From Phialocephala subalpina (taxonomy: Eukaryota > Ascomycota > Leotiomycetes > Helotiales > Mollisiaceae): DNA of 64,000 nt. The notes under the pieces were generated by a model, which worked only from the letters and a program-made list of their open reading frames with translations, ran no database searches and was not told where the DNA came from. Each line of letters opens with the position of its first letter. The stretch's first letter is position 1. The stretch spans positions 1,256,882 to 1,320,881 of the forward strand of contig FJOG01000011.1 in the NCBI GenBank assembly GCA_900073065.1. Reading direction: 5' to 3'. Positions 1-10,639 of this stretch are shown one piece after another. The position numbers were made by a program, and so were the translations under genes.

Positions 1-1166
1 ATCTATTGCTGTGCGCTAGACTTCGTGCGATATATCCGACGACCTCAACTGGACCCCAATCAGCCAAAGTCCGACGACAGATGAGAGACTGGAAAGTGGT
101 TCATACAACATCCGCCAACTATGAGAGGCACGAAGTAGACTGTCCGAAGCGTGGTTGCTTGACGGGTGTGGAACAGTGTTGTAATGAGGAAGAAGGACAT
201 CGATATCAAGGCTGTAACCTGAGAGGGGTCGTATCTGGAGGGAGTCAATGACCTGCAAGTACTAGGCCATTGGAAGTGCTACCTGTAGAAGACGAACACA
301 TTCGGGTCATTGGCATCTGGATGGTTTGGCGCTGGCTCAGGCATTGTGGCAGAAGTGACGAAAGGAGGGAATCAAGAGATTGTTCGAAGGCGTCAGGGAC
401 AATGATGGCCCGCAGGAAGAGGAAATCGTTCGAGAGACTGTCAAAGGAGTGTGTTGTGGAAGAATATGGTCGCGGTACAAAATCAGAGAAAAGAGTGTGT
501 GAGTAATAGAAGTACGCGCGACAGTTTATTTTAGACATCGTGTACTTTGAGGCAGGAACATCCTCTGCGACGGCGACATCGGATACCTACTCGAGGAAGG
601 AACGACTACCAAAGCAATGACGCGCTGATAACGGTACTCACTTCGAATGGATTCCTGCAAAATAAACGACACCGTATAGTAAACGTAACATTTGTGTATC
701 TACCTCGAGCAAGAACAATAGTCGTGTAGATGTAATACATTTTTGTACCTACTCGAGGGAGGAACGACTTGGAAGGTGCAGCCACAACTTGCACTCTGCA
801 TCGCGATCTCAGCACAAGTAAGACGAAAACGAACTCGACAAACGCAATGTCCAGCACAAACATGGCCTCTTTATCGACGTTGCAAAAGGGATTCAGGGGA
901 TGGTTCGCTTCTCGCACTTCTCCAAATACGTGAGTGTCTGACCAATGAGACGGCGCTCAATACGGAGTGGGATGACAAAAATAAGCACTGCCCCAATGTT
1001 CGTCCCGCTCCGGATCTGCCATCAACAGATAATCTCGTGCATCGTGCTGCAACATTTTGCCATCGAAACGACTCCTCTCGAGCTGCTACCGTCGGACACA
1101 GCGCCATCTCATTCGACACTCGAGACGACCCAGAAAACAGTCCACCAACCTCCTGCCCGCGGACCA
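1..1166. other. Intergenic/unassigned left edge with a short degenerate direct repeat
   Basis: No reading frame here looks like a gene: the open frames are short, overlap on both strands and lack recognisable motifs. A 24-base direct repeat with one mismatch lies at 584-607 and 746-769 (core tacctactcgagg), and a more diverged relative sits at 701-716. The last part must hold the promoter and 5' leader of the transcription factor that starts at 1167. An in-frame upstream ORF begins near 945 and could extend that protein, but nothing in it looks conserved. Confidence 0.4.
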
Positions 1167-2959
1167 ATGACGGAGCCACCACAACGAGGAAAGCCGAGAC
1201 GTCCTCATCACAAATCGAGGACCGGATGTGTTCAATGCAAGCAAAGGAAGATCAAGGTATGTGCCGTTTTTGCGTCCTGCAGCTCTTCATGGCAGTGTTG
1301 AGGCGGAGTACATATGCTTGGGCAGGGACAACGTCGTCTTCTGCTCCTAACAGTATTTCACGTGATGAGCTATTCATTGGGAACTCAACCCAAGCTGGGA
1401 ATGAGTGCTTATGCATGAAGCTAGTCGAATGCTTTATGACTACGGAATCTTGATAATGGAGACTTCAAGGCTCGACCCTCCTTCATCAGAACTTCCAATA
1501 TCCTTCTTTATCCTGCTCTTCGAACTCTACGTCAAGCCTTCTTGCCCGCCTCTGTTGTTGAAAGTACGATGTCTTACGGTATATGAAAGATTTAGAATCT
1601 CACAATCCTATAGTGCGATGAAGAAAAGCCGGTCTGCAAGAAATGTCAACTGTATGGGACATCATGTTCCTTCTTACAGACACATCCTCTGCAAAGAGCA
1701 CCACAACCACAGGAGCCAGCAGCGGCAACATCGCCCTCACGGCAGCCGACAATTCAGTCTATGCTTACTCCAGAAGCAGCACCATTGTCGTCTTCAATCT
1801 CCAGTCCAGCGCTCTCCTCGGGCTTTTCGGATATAAATTACCTCTCACCTACCACGAACAACTTCTCGATGCTTGATCTCGAGCTCCTCCATTTCTACAC
1901 AACGGTGTCAATCCATGACTTTCTCGACACCAACACATATATGAAACTATTTGGACAAGAAGTGGTCCAGCTGGCGTTGCAATTTCCATTTCTGATGCAC
2001 GAGATACTATCGATATCGGCTCTCCATCTTGCCCACCTTCGTCCAGAAAAGCGATTGCTCTATGGCCACGCGTCGGATGTGCACGCAGCTACTGGACTTT
2101 CTCTTTACCAGCCCCAGATTGCCAGACTTACCTACAAAAACTGCCATGCATGTTTTGCATTCTCGACGTGGATCTGGGTGCACGCATGGACAGCACAAGA
2201 CGTGTCTAAGCCGTCCACCATATTCTTTTCTCCGAACAACCAAGACGACGAAGATGTCCATATCAAATGGATCGCGCTGCATCGAGGTACCAATTCAATC
2301 ATCGAGACTCTTTGGCCTGTCTTGAAGGATGGTCCATTGGGCGGGATATTTGACCCCTGGGTGGCTTTGGATCCCAAACGTCCGGATCCTTTGACGGAGG
2401 AAGAAAAATTGGTCCTCGATGAGCTTCCACAAGTCTGGCAAAACTCAGAGTCTCTCTCACTTGAGGACAAGGAAGCTCTAGAGAAGAGCATAAGCAAACT
2501 TCGAAGGACGTACAGCATGTTGACTCACAATACCAACATCAGTCGGATCGCAATTGTACTGGCATGGTTCTCTGCTGTTACGGATGAGTACCTAAGGATG
2601 CTAGAGAGAAAGGTCCCCGAGGCTTTGCTGCTTGCGATTCATTTTTGCCCGACCTTGAAAAGTCTAAATCACCTGGTAAGTGAAACTCCTCGGCATTTGG
2701 TTCTTCTCCATACCCTTGAGAATTGTTCCCTTGAACTTTGAAACCTCAATTCTCTCCTTCATGATGGCAGAGAACATGCTGACCCACGACCTCATAGTGG
2801 TGGATGAAAGGTAAAGCCGAGAATCTTCTCCAAACTCTGCTTGATGCATTGGGTGAAGGCTGGGACAAATGGACGATATGGCCGAAGGCGAAGGTTTTTG
2901 GAACTGAGCAGTACGGAAGCCCGGATCTAGGCTACCAACAAAGCAGTCAACGAGTATGA
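1167..2959 (+). CDS. Zn2Cys6 fungal-specific transcription factor
   Basis: A nuclear DNA-binding regulator of 437 residues if spliced as 1167-1256, 1614-2675 and 2798-2959. The zinc cluster is complete once the first intron is removed: CVQCKQRKIKC runs across the junction, followed by a further cysteine, CKKC spacing and the sixth Cys (CX2CX6CX6CX2CX6C, residues about 23-50). A Ser/Pro/Gln-rich linker follows, then an alpha-helical region with an LHLAHLRP-type segment typical of the Fungal_trans_2 middle domain (UPC2-like regulators). Both introns are phase 0. The first is unusually long at 357 bases and could hide a further splice. The third exon is supported by frame continuity and its aromatic-rich end (WWMKGK onward). 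I chose the start at 1167 because it leaves a short basic leader before the zinc cluster; 945 is an in-frame alternative. The target genes are unknown. Confidence 0.85.
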
Positions 2960-3196
2960 GGTTGGAATTTATGATAATGAATTGCACGAGGTATCATGAG
3001 TAAAACAAATTAATATGAATGAGGTCAAAGTTTCGATGATAGTCCTCCTCCGTGAACTCAGGGGCTTGCCAGTCGGATCTCGGCAATCTTATCTCCTATC
3101 GAAAATGTACAGGGGTCTTGAATATCTTCCACTTCTCCAGAGCTTGCCCACCATGATTTCTACATCGCCAACAATTCCATCAATCTCTGTCTCTAT

Positions 3197-4957
3197 ATGC
3201 CCGGAATTAGGTCTCAAACATCATATACCTGCGCTCGCTGTCTGCGAGCTGCTCAACGCCCTCATGCATTCCCAAATAATGCGAGTTCGCAGTTGCGGTT
3301 CTTTTCTCACCATTCGCCACTTCGAAGCTCCCAGCAGAGCAGCGCCTTGAAGGAAGACGAAAAAGAGAACCACGATGCAATCGAAGCTCAAATCCTGAAT
3401 AAACAATCCCCAAGCTCATCTGCGGATTCCAACAATGGCATACCAGAACAAGGAGCAATGTCCCGACGCCTCTCGGAAGCAACAGAAGAAGCTGTCCTTA
3501 CAGGCGGACGAGCAGGAAGAAAAGCCGTCGAGGAAGCCGGATTCTCAGAAGAGTTGAAAGAAAAGCTCCTCGAAAGAGTAAAAGCCTCCCAATTCAGATC
3601 AGAAAACGCCTCCGCCTTCGCAGAAGCCGAGATATCCTCCAGATCCAACATCGGTCAAGGAACTCGAGACATTGCGTCAGGACAGGCATGGACAGGGACT
3701 GAAACCCCAGAAGACACAATGTTACGAATGCTTGGTGATGCGAGGAAACCATTGGCGCCTGGATTGAGAGGACCGGCGAAGATTCCTAGTCCGGTGGTAG
3801 ATATGCGATTGAGGAGGGAGCCGAAGGCGAGGCCTGGACAGAGATTGGCGAATGCGAGGGATAAGACGAGTATCTATGCTATTTCGAAGGATTTGAATAT
3901 GAGCGAAGAGGAGAGGGAGGCTATGCGGAAAGAGTTGAAAGAGAGGTTTACGCCGGCGGCGAGGGCGATGCCTACTTCTTTTAGTGGGTTGGCTGCGTTG
4001 GCTAATGAGAGGATTGAGGATGCTATTGCGAGAGGGCAATTTAAGGTACGTTCTCGGTGGTATCCTCATTTGACCATAATATTAATATTTGATCAGAACA
4101 TACCACGAGGCAAGAAAATCGAACGAGACACAAGAGCAGACAATCCATTCATCGATACGACCGAATACATAATGAACAAGATGATCCAACGGCAAGAGAT
4201 TGTTCCTCCATGGATCGAGAAGCAGCAGCAGCTTGTCAAGGCGGCAAATGTGTTCCGAGCCAGGTTGAGGAACGATTGGAAACGCCATGCTGCAAGAACG
4301 ATTGCCAGTCGCGGAGGCAGTTTACAAGAACAAATGCAAGCAGCAGACCGATACGCCGAAGCAGAGAGAGTGTACAATCCGAAGAGGAGAGCCGTTGAGC
4401 AAATATCAGTGCCTACAAACGCGACTGAGGATCCTGTGATGGTGAAGATCATCCAAGAGGTACAGCCATTGAAGTCAGACAGCCCAATCATCCAAGTTGC
4501 ACTCGAGAACAAGAACGAAGAAGTAGTTATTGCCGAAACAAGCACACTACCGCCCACAGGACCTCAACCAGAGCCAAGTCCCGCTCCTCTCCCAGCACTC
4601 TTCCGAATCCCGTCCTGGGAAGCAGCCGAGCTCTCCTACCTGAAACTATCCATCACCAACCTTAACAGCCTAACCAGATCCTATAACCTAATGGCTCCCG
4701 ACCTAGCCAAGAAGCCTTACTTCTCACTCGACCGCGAGCTCAAGTCATGCTACGCAGATGTCGCTCCTCAATTAGCTGAAGCTATCAAGGAGCGTGCTGC
4801 TAGGCCGGCAAAAGAGCTAGTTGAGAAGATTGGACATAGACCTGGGAGTGTATTAGAGAGATTTGCGAGTGATAAGGCGGTCATTCATGATTCTAAGAGG
4901 CCATTGTATGGATTCAAGGAATTTTGGAACGATTTGTGGTCGGAGAAGAGGGCTTGA
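3197..4957 (+). CDS. DUF1992 (DnaJ-homologue C28-like) protein, probably mitochondrial
   Basis: Exons 3197-4045 and 4097-4957 give 569 residues. The intron is 51 bases (GTACGT...CAG, phase 0), so reading through it also stays in frame; splicing it restores the conserved run RGQFKNIPRGKK. The region of about residues 265-345 matches the DUF1992 family: LANERIEDAIARGQF, then a DNPF box, then IVPPWIEKQQ. The N-terminus is rich in Arg, Ser and Ala with few acidic residues (RCLRAAQRPHAFPNN and following), consistent with a mitochondrial presequence. The middle is charged and probably helical. Members of this family are linked by homology to organelle or Golgi J-protein partners, but no J domain is present here, so a biochemical role cannot be assigned. 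Codon use and length are ordinary for a fungal gene. Confidence 0.85.
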   Translation: MPGIRSQTSYTCARCLRAAQRPHAFPNNASSQLRFFSHHSPLRSSQQSSALKEDEKENHDAIEAQILNKQSPSSSADSNNGIPEQGAMSRRLSEATEEAVLTGGRAGRKAVEEAGFSEELKEKLLERVKASQFRSENASAFAEAEISSRSNIGQGTRDIASGQAWTGTETPEDTMLRMLGDARKPLAPGLRGPAKIPSPVVDMRLRREPKARPGQRLANARDKTSIYAISKDLNMSEEEREAMRKELKERFTPAARAMPTSFSGLAALANERIEDAIARGQFKVRSRWYPHLTIILIFDQNIPRGKKIERDTRADNPFIDTTEYIMNKMIQRQEIVPPWIEKQQQLVKAANVFRARLRNDWKRHAARTIASRGGSLQEQMQAADRYAEAERVYNPKRRAVEQISVPTNATEDPVMVKIIQEVQPLKSDSPIIQVALENKNEEVVIAETSTLPPTGPQPEPSPAPLPALFRIPSWEAAELSYLKLSITNLNSLTRSYNLMAPDLAKKPYFSLDRELKSCYADVAPQLAEAIKERAARPAKELVEKIGHRPGSVLERFASDKAVIHDSKRPLYGFKEFWNDLWSEKRA

Positions 4958-5168
4958 ATAGTTGATTGCTGTTGTGGTTCGATCGATCGCTCCTTCCCAA
5001 GTCACTCCCTTCACCACGAGACCTTGATTGATCGATCCTTCTAAAATCACCCTCTTCAAAGTGGAACTTCTTCTGTCCTTCGCGCGCTCAATGCTTCTTG
5101 TACAATCATCAATTCATCCAAGCATTCGATAATCCCGCGCGCGGTCTTCTTCGATCACTAGCATCATC

Positions 5169-6137
5169 ATGGACAATCAAACACCCGCCGCCAACCAGCC
5201 TCTTCCAACCCCGCCAGCTGATGATGCATCTGCACCTGGTGAGCACACCTTAACCATGTGCATCCTCCCTGTTCTGGGGATTTGGAATGGCCTAGGACTC
5301 CTGGGACATTACAATCCCCTCTTTGAATTGCTTGAAACGGGTATACTGACTCCATCCCCAGGTCAAGGAATTCTACCTCCTCCAACTACCAAACGCTCGC
5401 GAGCCCCATCTAATGCACCTAGAGGCCCAACACTCCAGACTGCTACACGATCCCGAGCTCCGGCTTCCGCACCTCCAAAACTTCACACTGCAACCAAAGG
5501 ACTAGACCCAATCATAGCTAATGCACCCCGAGGTCCACGATCATCTATACCTCAGCGGCGCCCCGGTAGTGTTGCGGCCGGAGGAGGCTACCTAAAGAAT
5601 GCAGTCAGCGGAGGCTATTTGGGTGGAAGAGGTGGCCGTGTCACCGCTCCTCATGTCCCTGCTCCCCCGGGACATCCAGCGCCCCTCAACGCCCATGAAG
5701 TACAAATGATCGAGCAGCAAAAGTACGAGCAGAAACAGGCACGCCAATTTCAGCCTGCTGTTCCAGCTGGCAATGGAAGAGATATCCCAGACCTTCCGGG
5801 ACATCCAGCGCACACGCCTCAGGTTCAAATACCTCAACCGCTTCCTCCTCAGCCACAGTATCGGTAAGCCCACCTTCCCGGAAGAACAGTCCTCTTTTCC
5901 CTTTGTTTCGAGAGTTTTGAATATCCCGAGGCTCCTGGGACATTCTCGTCTCCTCTTTGAAGTGCTTGAAAGGGGAATGCTAACTCAGAGTATAGTGCCG
6001 TACCGCCACAGGGAATTCCCTATAGAGTAATCGTGCCTTCGACATGTCCCAACTGTCTATTTCAACTTCCCCCGCCGGCATGTCAACTTCCCCCACCGGT
6101 CTCATTTCCTCAGGCGGCGCCAAATTCGGGAATGTGA
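5169..6137 (+). CDS. Proline-rich protein of unknown function, two paralogous introns
   Basis: Exons 5169-5238, 5362-5863 and 5996-6137 give about 237 residues. I do not recognise a domain. The protein is rich in Pro, Ala, Gly, Arg and Gln, with repeated short units (SRAPSNAPRGP, SRAPASAPPK, NAPRGPRSS; also PPGHPAP and LPGHPAH), and looks intrinsically disordered. The first intron is a multiple of three and its read-through is open, so intron retention would lengthen the protein. The third exon was placed at the TATAG acceptor (5995) because that frame continues the Pro-rich composition (VPPQGIPYRV). A tentative extra 3' exon may lie at 6798-7033. The two introns are related in sequence and are described separately. 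Confidence 0.6.
5239..5361 (+). repeat. Introner-like element, copy 1 (intron 1 of the proline-rich gene)
   Basis: A 123-base GT-AG intron. Its 3' half shares three identical blocks with the next intron of the same gene, in the same order and spacing: ctcctgggacatt, then seven bases later cctctttgaa, then one base later tgcttgaaa. Both then run into a branch-like sequence (ctgact here, ctaact in the other copy) and the acceptor. Ordinary introns do not share sequence in this way; families of such introns are known in Dothideomycetes as introner-like elements. Confidence 0.6.
5864..5995 (+). repeat. Introner-like element, copy 2 (intron 2 of the proline-rich gene)
   Basis: A 132-base GT-AG intron (GTAAGC...TATAG). 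It carries the same ordered blocks as intron 1: ctcctgggacatt, cctctttgaa and tgcttgaaa, then ctaact as a likely branch site. The 5' halves of the two introns are much less alike. Confidence 0.6.
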
Positions 6138-8235
6138 GAAAAGCTCCACAGATCACACATGTTCGAGCATTGAAGGAGCAATAAGAGATTGAAACCACTC
6201 TCATCGTACTTGTCACCCGGCCTTCGTAGTACCAGGCGTCTTTCACCTAGCCTCACTTGGGAAAATCTCTGATAGCGACAGCAATAGGGAACGTGGAAGC
6301 ATCTCGCTTGCACAGGTTGTTAGACAGACTTTAGTTTCTTGACTAGAGGGCTTGGTGGATATTGGACGGAGGTGGACAGGAGTGTTTTACCACAGTTGTA
6401 TGGTTAGGCGAACACAATTGTATCGTTTCTACGAGGCACACTCGTCCCTCTATTCGCAATTTCACCACTCAGAAGTTAAGTCCTGGTAGTGACCAACTTT
6501 CCATCCTCAAAGGACTCAGGTCCCGACCGGCTTCCATCCTCAGCTGCGTCGCATATATTGAACTCTCTACCCGATGCCTTACCCTGCCACTTACGTGCAT
6601 ATTCGTGATGTCAGCCCCCTCCTGGGCTGAAGTGTTTGAATCCATCTCCCGTCCCTTTCAGACTTCACTTCCCAGCACTCGTACCATTTTCTCATCATTC
6701 TCAAATGCACCTCTCGTCCTTGACATCATTGCTCCTCACCCCATCACCTCATAAAACTCCCTCACTACCCCTCCACCGCCATTCCCCGCCTCCTCAGTAC
6801 ATGGTCAGCATGCCGGTAAACCAACATCCGTCTACAGTACATCCTTCCCTCTTGATACTCACGTGCCACCCTCAGCCCATCCACCACTGGGAAGAACTCC
6901 CGCTCACCAGGACCACGGTTCAGAAGTAAACTCCTTCTGGTATAAATTCTCCGGGGAATCGGCTTGGACCGCTACGCCAGTCGGACGCCAACCTGATCTC
7001 AGGATGGCGCCGGGAAGTTGTTCGAGTGTTTAAGTGGAGATGGGAGAGGTCTGTGGGTGCAGGGGTGAGGCGGGCGGCCAATAGCGTGGGTGATCACAAT
7101 TTGTGATAGCCCCTTTTTATGTCTTTTTATGCTAGCTTCTGAGACCGAGTGAGAGTCGTCCCCTTTGGGCGCGGATGAGCGACCTGAGCTACGGCAGCCG
7201 TTGTTGGTCTGGCTTAGGGGAGTTGGAACTGGGCTGCAGCAGGAGGATTTTGAAGCAATTTGGAAACGAATCGCGAGAAACGCGCAAATTGAACGCGTTG
7301 GAAGGATTGGTTCTAGTTCCATGATAGTAAGATGAGAGCTATAAGATGAGATCAGTGACTGTGTAATAGGTTCTCTTTTACTTTACTCTCACTGGATCAT
7401 CAATGTGACAAGTGTGATGTTTCTTAGCACAGCTCTGTAACGATTCGTCAATTGCGAGGGTTCGACAAGGTCACATCGAGGTGGAGAATAACTGGAGTTC
7501 ATGATTCGATTTGTGAGAGGGTAGGGAGCACCAAAAGTAAGAGGATCCCTCTCAAACCCCCAAAAACCTGAAAGCCAAGGCGTCCCTTGCCTTATTCTTG
7601 CTTCTGCTTCGCTTTGGCCTCGAATCAATCCTAGAGAACCGCAGGCAATTGGGCAGACGCGAACAAATGCCGTGGGAAACGCTGACTGCCTGATCTTCGC
7701 GGGCGTCGTATTCGTCGCAACTCCTTGCATCTTTCTTTTCTTTCCCTCACTTTCGATCGAGCAATTTGAAGCTGACAGCTAATAAAAGTCTCAGAAAGAG
7801 AAATTGTCTCACCGTTATCTACCAATTCGGTGTCTTGCATTGCGGTCTGGGGACCTGCACGATGTGAAAACAAAACACAACAAAAAAACACCACGACCAA
7901 CGATCTTGTACACACTTCAACTCAACCATCACCTGTATAACACCATACCAACATTCAATCCTCTCTTTAGAATCAATTGAAACCCTTCCACTCGCCTGCA
8001 AATCCAAGAACGAATATCGCATTCACTTTCTCCACACCGCCCAGTTCTTCACCTTCGCGAACAACGATCTCTTCAAGCAAGATCCCGGAACCCGCAGCCG
8101 TTGAACACGCATATTCTGCCATCAACACGCGCAGCGCATCACCGCTTGCGACCCCAAACAAAAACAACAACAACGAAAACATCCCACCACTTCCTTCTTC
8201 ACTTTCCCCTCCCACCTCGGCGATAAAAACGAAAA
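6138..8235 (+). other. Mostly unassigned region; possible extra exon and a third introner-like remnant
   Basis: A segment near 6618-6661 keeps parts of the introner-like sequence (ctcctggg, then tgaagtgtttgaa, then a pyrimidine-rich CAG acceptor at 6661). After a further strong acceptor at 6797, a frame runs open from 6798 to the stop at 7031-7033 with coding-like composition (contains FWYKFSGESAWTATPVG). These could be 3' exons of the proline-rich gene or of a separate short gene, but I could not connect them with confidence. From about 7040 to 7960 I see no supported gene. A good acceptor (ctctctttag, ending at 7970) opens a coding-like frame to 8366 that has no ATG and overlaps the start of the next gene. 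Confidence 0.35.
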
Positions 8236-10639
8236 ATGGAGGACAGCAGTCTCGGATCCCGACGCTCACAAGCTCGCCCTCCACGACCAGAATCCAGCGC
8301 CAGTTCCCATACCAGAATGACGCCCAGCTCCTCGAATTCTTCGTCCATACATCTGCCGAAGAATAATACGGGCGCGAAGGGATCTTCGGGAGTGAGTTTA
8401 TTACAAGAGAGATTGCGAGAGAGGAAAGTTGAGAGCGCGAGACAGAATAGGAGGAGGAGTGTGGATTTGAGTACGAGTGTTAATGTGAGGGATGTGCAGA
8501 GTAGTCCGGTGAAGGCGACGATGATGAGGGATGAGAGGAGGCCGAGTAGTTCTGGGGTTAGGGATGGAGGGATGGGGGTTAAGCAGATTGGGGATGTGAG
8601 TTTTATTTCCTTTCACTTTTGAATTGGAAGTTTGGGGTTGAGGTTGGATGGAGCTGATGGCTAATGATGAGTAGCAAGTCTCGACATTACACAAGCAGAA
8701 CTTCGATCTAAAGCTTGAGCTTTACCACCGCCGTCAACGGCAGGAAGCTCTAGAAGCGAGATTGGAAGCTGCGGAGAAACAGATCGCAGAGCAGGAGGAA
8801 TTACAGGAGATCAATGATCAACTGCTCGCGGAGCTGGAGAAGAGGGATAATGCTGTTAATGAAGCAGTCCAGGTTATCTGCGAATTGGAAGAGAAGGTTG
8901 AGAGATTGGAGAGGGAGAGATCGGGTGTAAAGGCTTTCGAAGCGACATACGAACCTGGATATTTCGACGATACCACGGTCGAGAACCCTTCGAGCTCTCC
9001 TCCGCAGTACGAGAAGAGTCAAGTTCAGCCTAGGAGGAGTGTCCCAAGGATGCCCTCGTTTTTGTCGGAGACTACACAGGGGACGGAGAATTTGAGGAGC
9101 TTGTACCTGCCGCATGAGGGGAGCTACAGCGATGTTGGGCTACCAAAATTACCAGAGGAGTTCTCGTCAGATGGCGAAAATGGTGGTATGAATAGTCCTC
9201 GATTGAGTGTGCTCAGCGAGAGCTCTTTTGTCAGTGTCTACGGACAAAAGAACTTACAGCTGGATGACCCGGTTGAGGACGAACAACCACGACGACATCG
9301 AGCTTCTTCTTCAGTTGAGAAATGGGTTGATGAACGTCCGATTCCTACCGCCACGCCGGCCCGACCAACTCCTCCTATGCGAAAGAGCCAGTTCTTGTCC
9401 ATCAACGATGTTCTGGAATCGCCGTTGCAAAGACTGGAGAAGTTGAAGCATACGCTCGAGAAAAGCAACCGTGGCATTCAACGATTGGAACGAAATCCTA
9501 GTGTCCAGGAGAAGCGCAAATCGAAGGAACTTCGCAAAGTCTTCACTGACCAAGGAAGTTTCGAACAGCAGGAAGCTCTCCCTCCTACACCAGATACAAT
9601 CAGCACAAACACGCTTCGACACTATCAGAACTCAAACGACACCTTGGCTCAAGACCGAATGAAAGAAGGCACCTTCCTCAACAGCATCTCCGCATTCCCA
9701 ACTCCAAACGAAACCTATAACGCCTTCCAATCCACGGTCTCCATCCGCCCACGCAGCGCCGGTGAAACCGTCACCTCTCGACGGGAAGGCCACGGTTGGG
9801 ATACGCCATCTGAAGACCACACTGATCTCGCCTCCATCTCTTCCAGCGGGACATACTCGCAACCCCTCCACCCAAAACGAGTCATGACACCGAATCTCTT
9901 TTCCTTCAGTGGCGGTGACTGGGGTCGTGACATGATGTATAACGATGAGCCTGAATTACCGGCCCATACTAGGTCTCGGTATCAAGAACTGAGGCGGTTG
10001 AAAAATAATGAGCTTCCGAGGAGTGATGATACAATTAGGTATGATGAACAACCGCAGTATGGTACTGTACCTATCGACACCACGCCCAAACCTGAAGTCT
10101 CGGATCGCCGATCAAGCTTATTAGCAACCACCAAGCTTAGAAAGTCGAACAAAAGCTCAATCAATTCAGTAGAGCCCGCTACACCATCACCAACTACATC
10201 CGTCACACCACACAAGAACCGGTTCTCAAGTCTTAGCCTGTTTCGAAGGGGTGAAAGTTCTCCAGCTACATCCAATAATACCAACACACAGACCTATCAA
10301 CCCACAACTCAACAACCGATTCGCAACAAGCCAGCTAGTAGGACACAATCATATTTCGATCAAGGGGTAGAAGATGAAGAAGCGAGAGCTACGCCGCCGC
10401 CGATTAAAAGGACTAGACCGGGACAAGCATATCGACCGAGCTCTGCAGGTACCGGGGCTGTCAAAAGAGGAGCGGCGGTGGAACAGTTTCAGGTGATGGA
10501 GGAACAGGTCAAAGGACGAGCGAGGAGGGGGAGCTTGAATGGAGGTGTACAAAGCAATGCCGGCGAGGAGGACGTTGCGAGGAGTGGTGGGAAGAAATGG
10601 TTTGGTCTAGGTCGCAGTGGCAGCCAACGACGAAACTGA
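8236..10639 (+). CDS. Cnn_1N (centrosomin N-terminal motif 1) protein
   Basis: Exons 8236-8595 and 8675-10639 give about 774 residues; the intron is 79 bases (GTGAGT...TAG, phase 0). The diagnostic motif spans the splice: LLQERLRERKVESARQ upstream, then QVSTLHKQNFDLKLELYHRR directly after it, followed by a long coiled coil (EEKVERLERERSGV). This is the motif by which fungal centrosomin relatives attach gamma-tubulin complexes at microtubule-organising centres. The remaining 550 residues are Ser/Thr/Pro-rich, probably disordered and phosphorylated, with a basic C-terminus. The true N-terminus is uncertain: a frame-0 segment at 7971-8366, preceded by a good splice acceptor, has coding-like composition but is out of frame with this ORF. 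Either an upstream exon is missed or a one-base frame break lies between 8227 and 8366. A spindle-pole or septal MTOC role is inferred from the motif only. Confidence 0.8.

Noticed and set aside
7977..8366. Upstream ORF treated as a regulatory uORF of the Cnn_1N gene
   Set aside because: It begins with TTG and contains no ATG, so it is not a uORF. It is reported instead as a possible missed exon.
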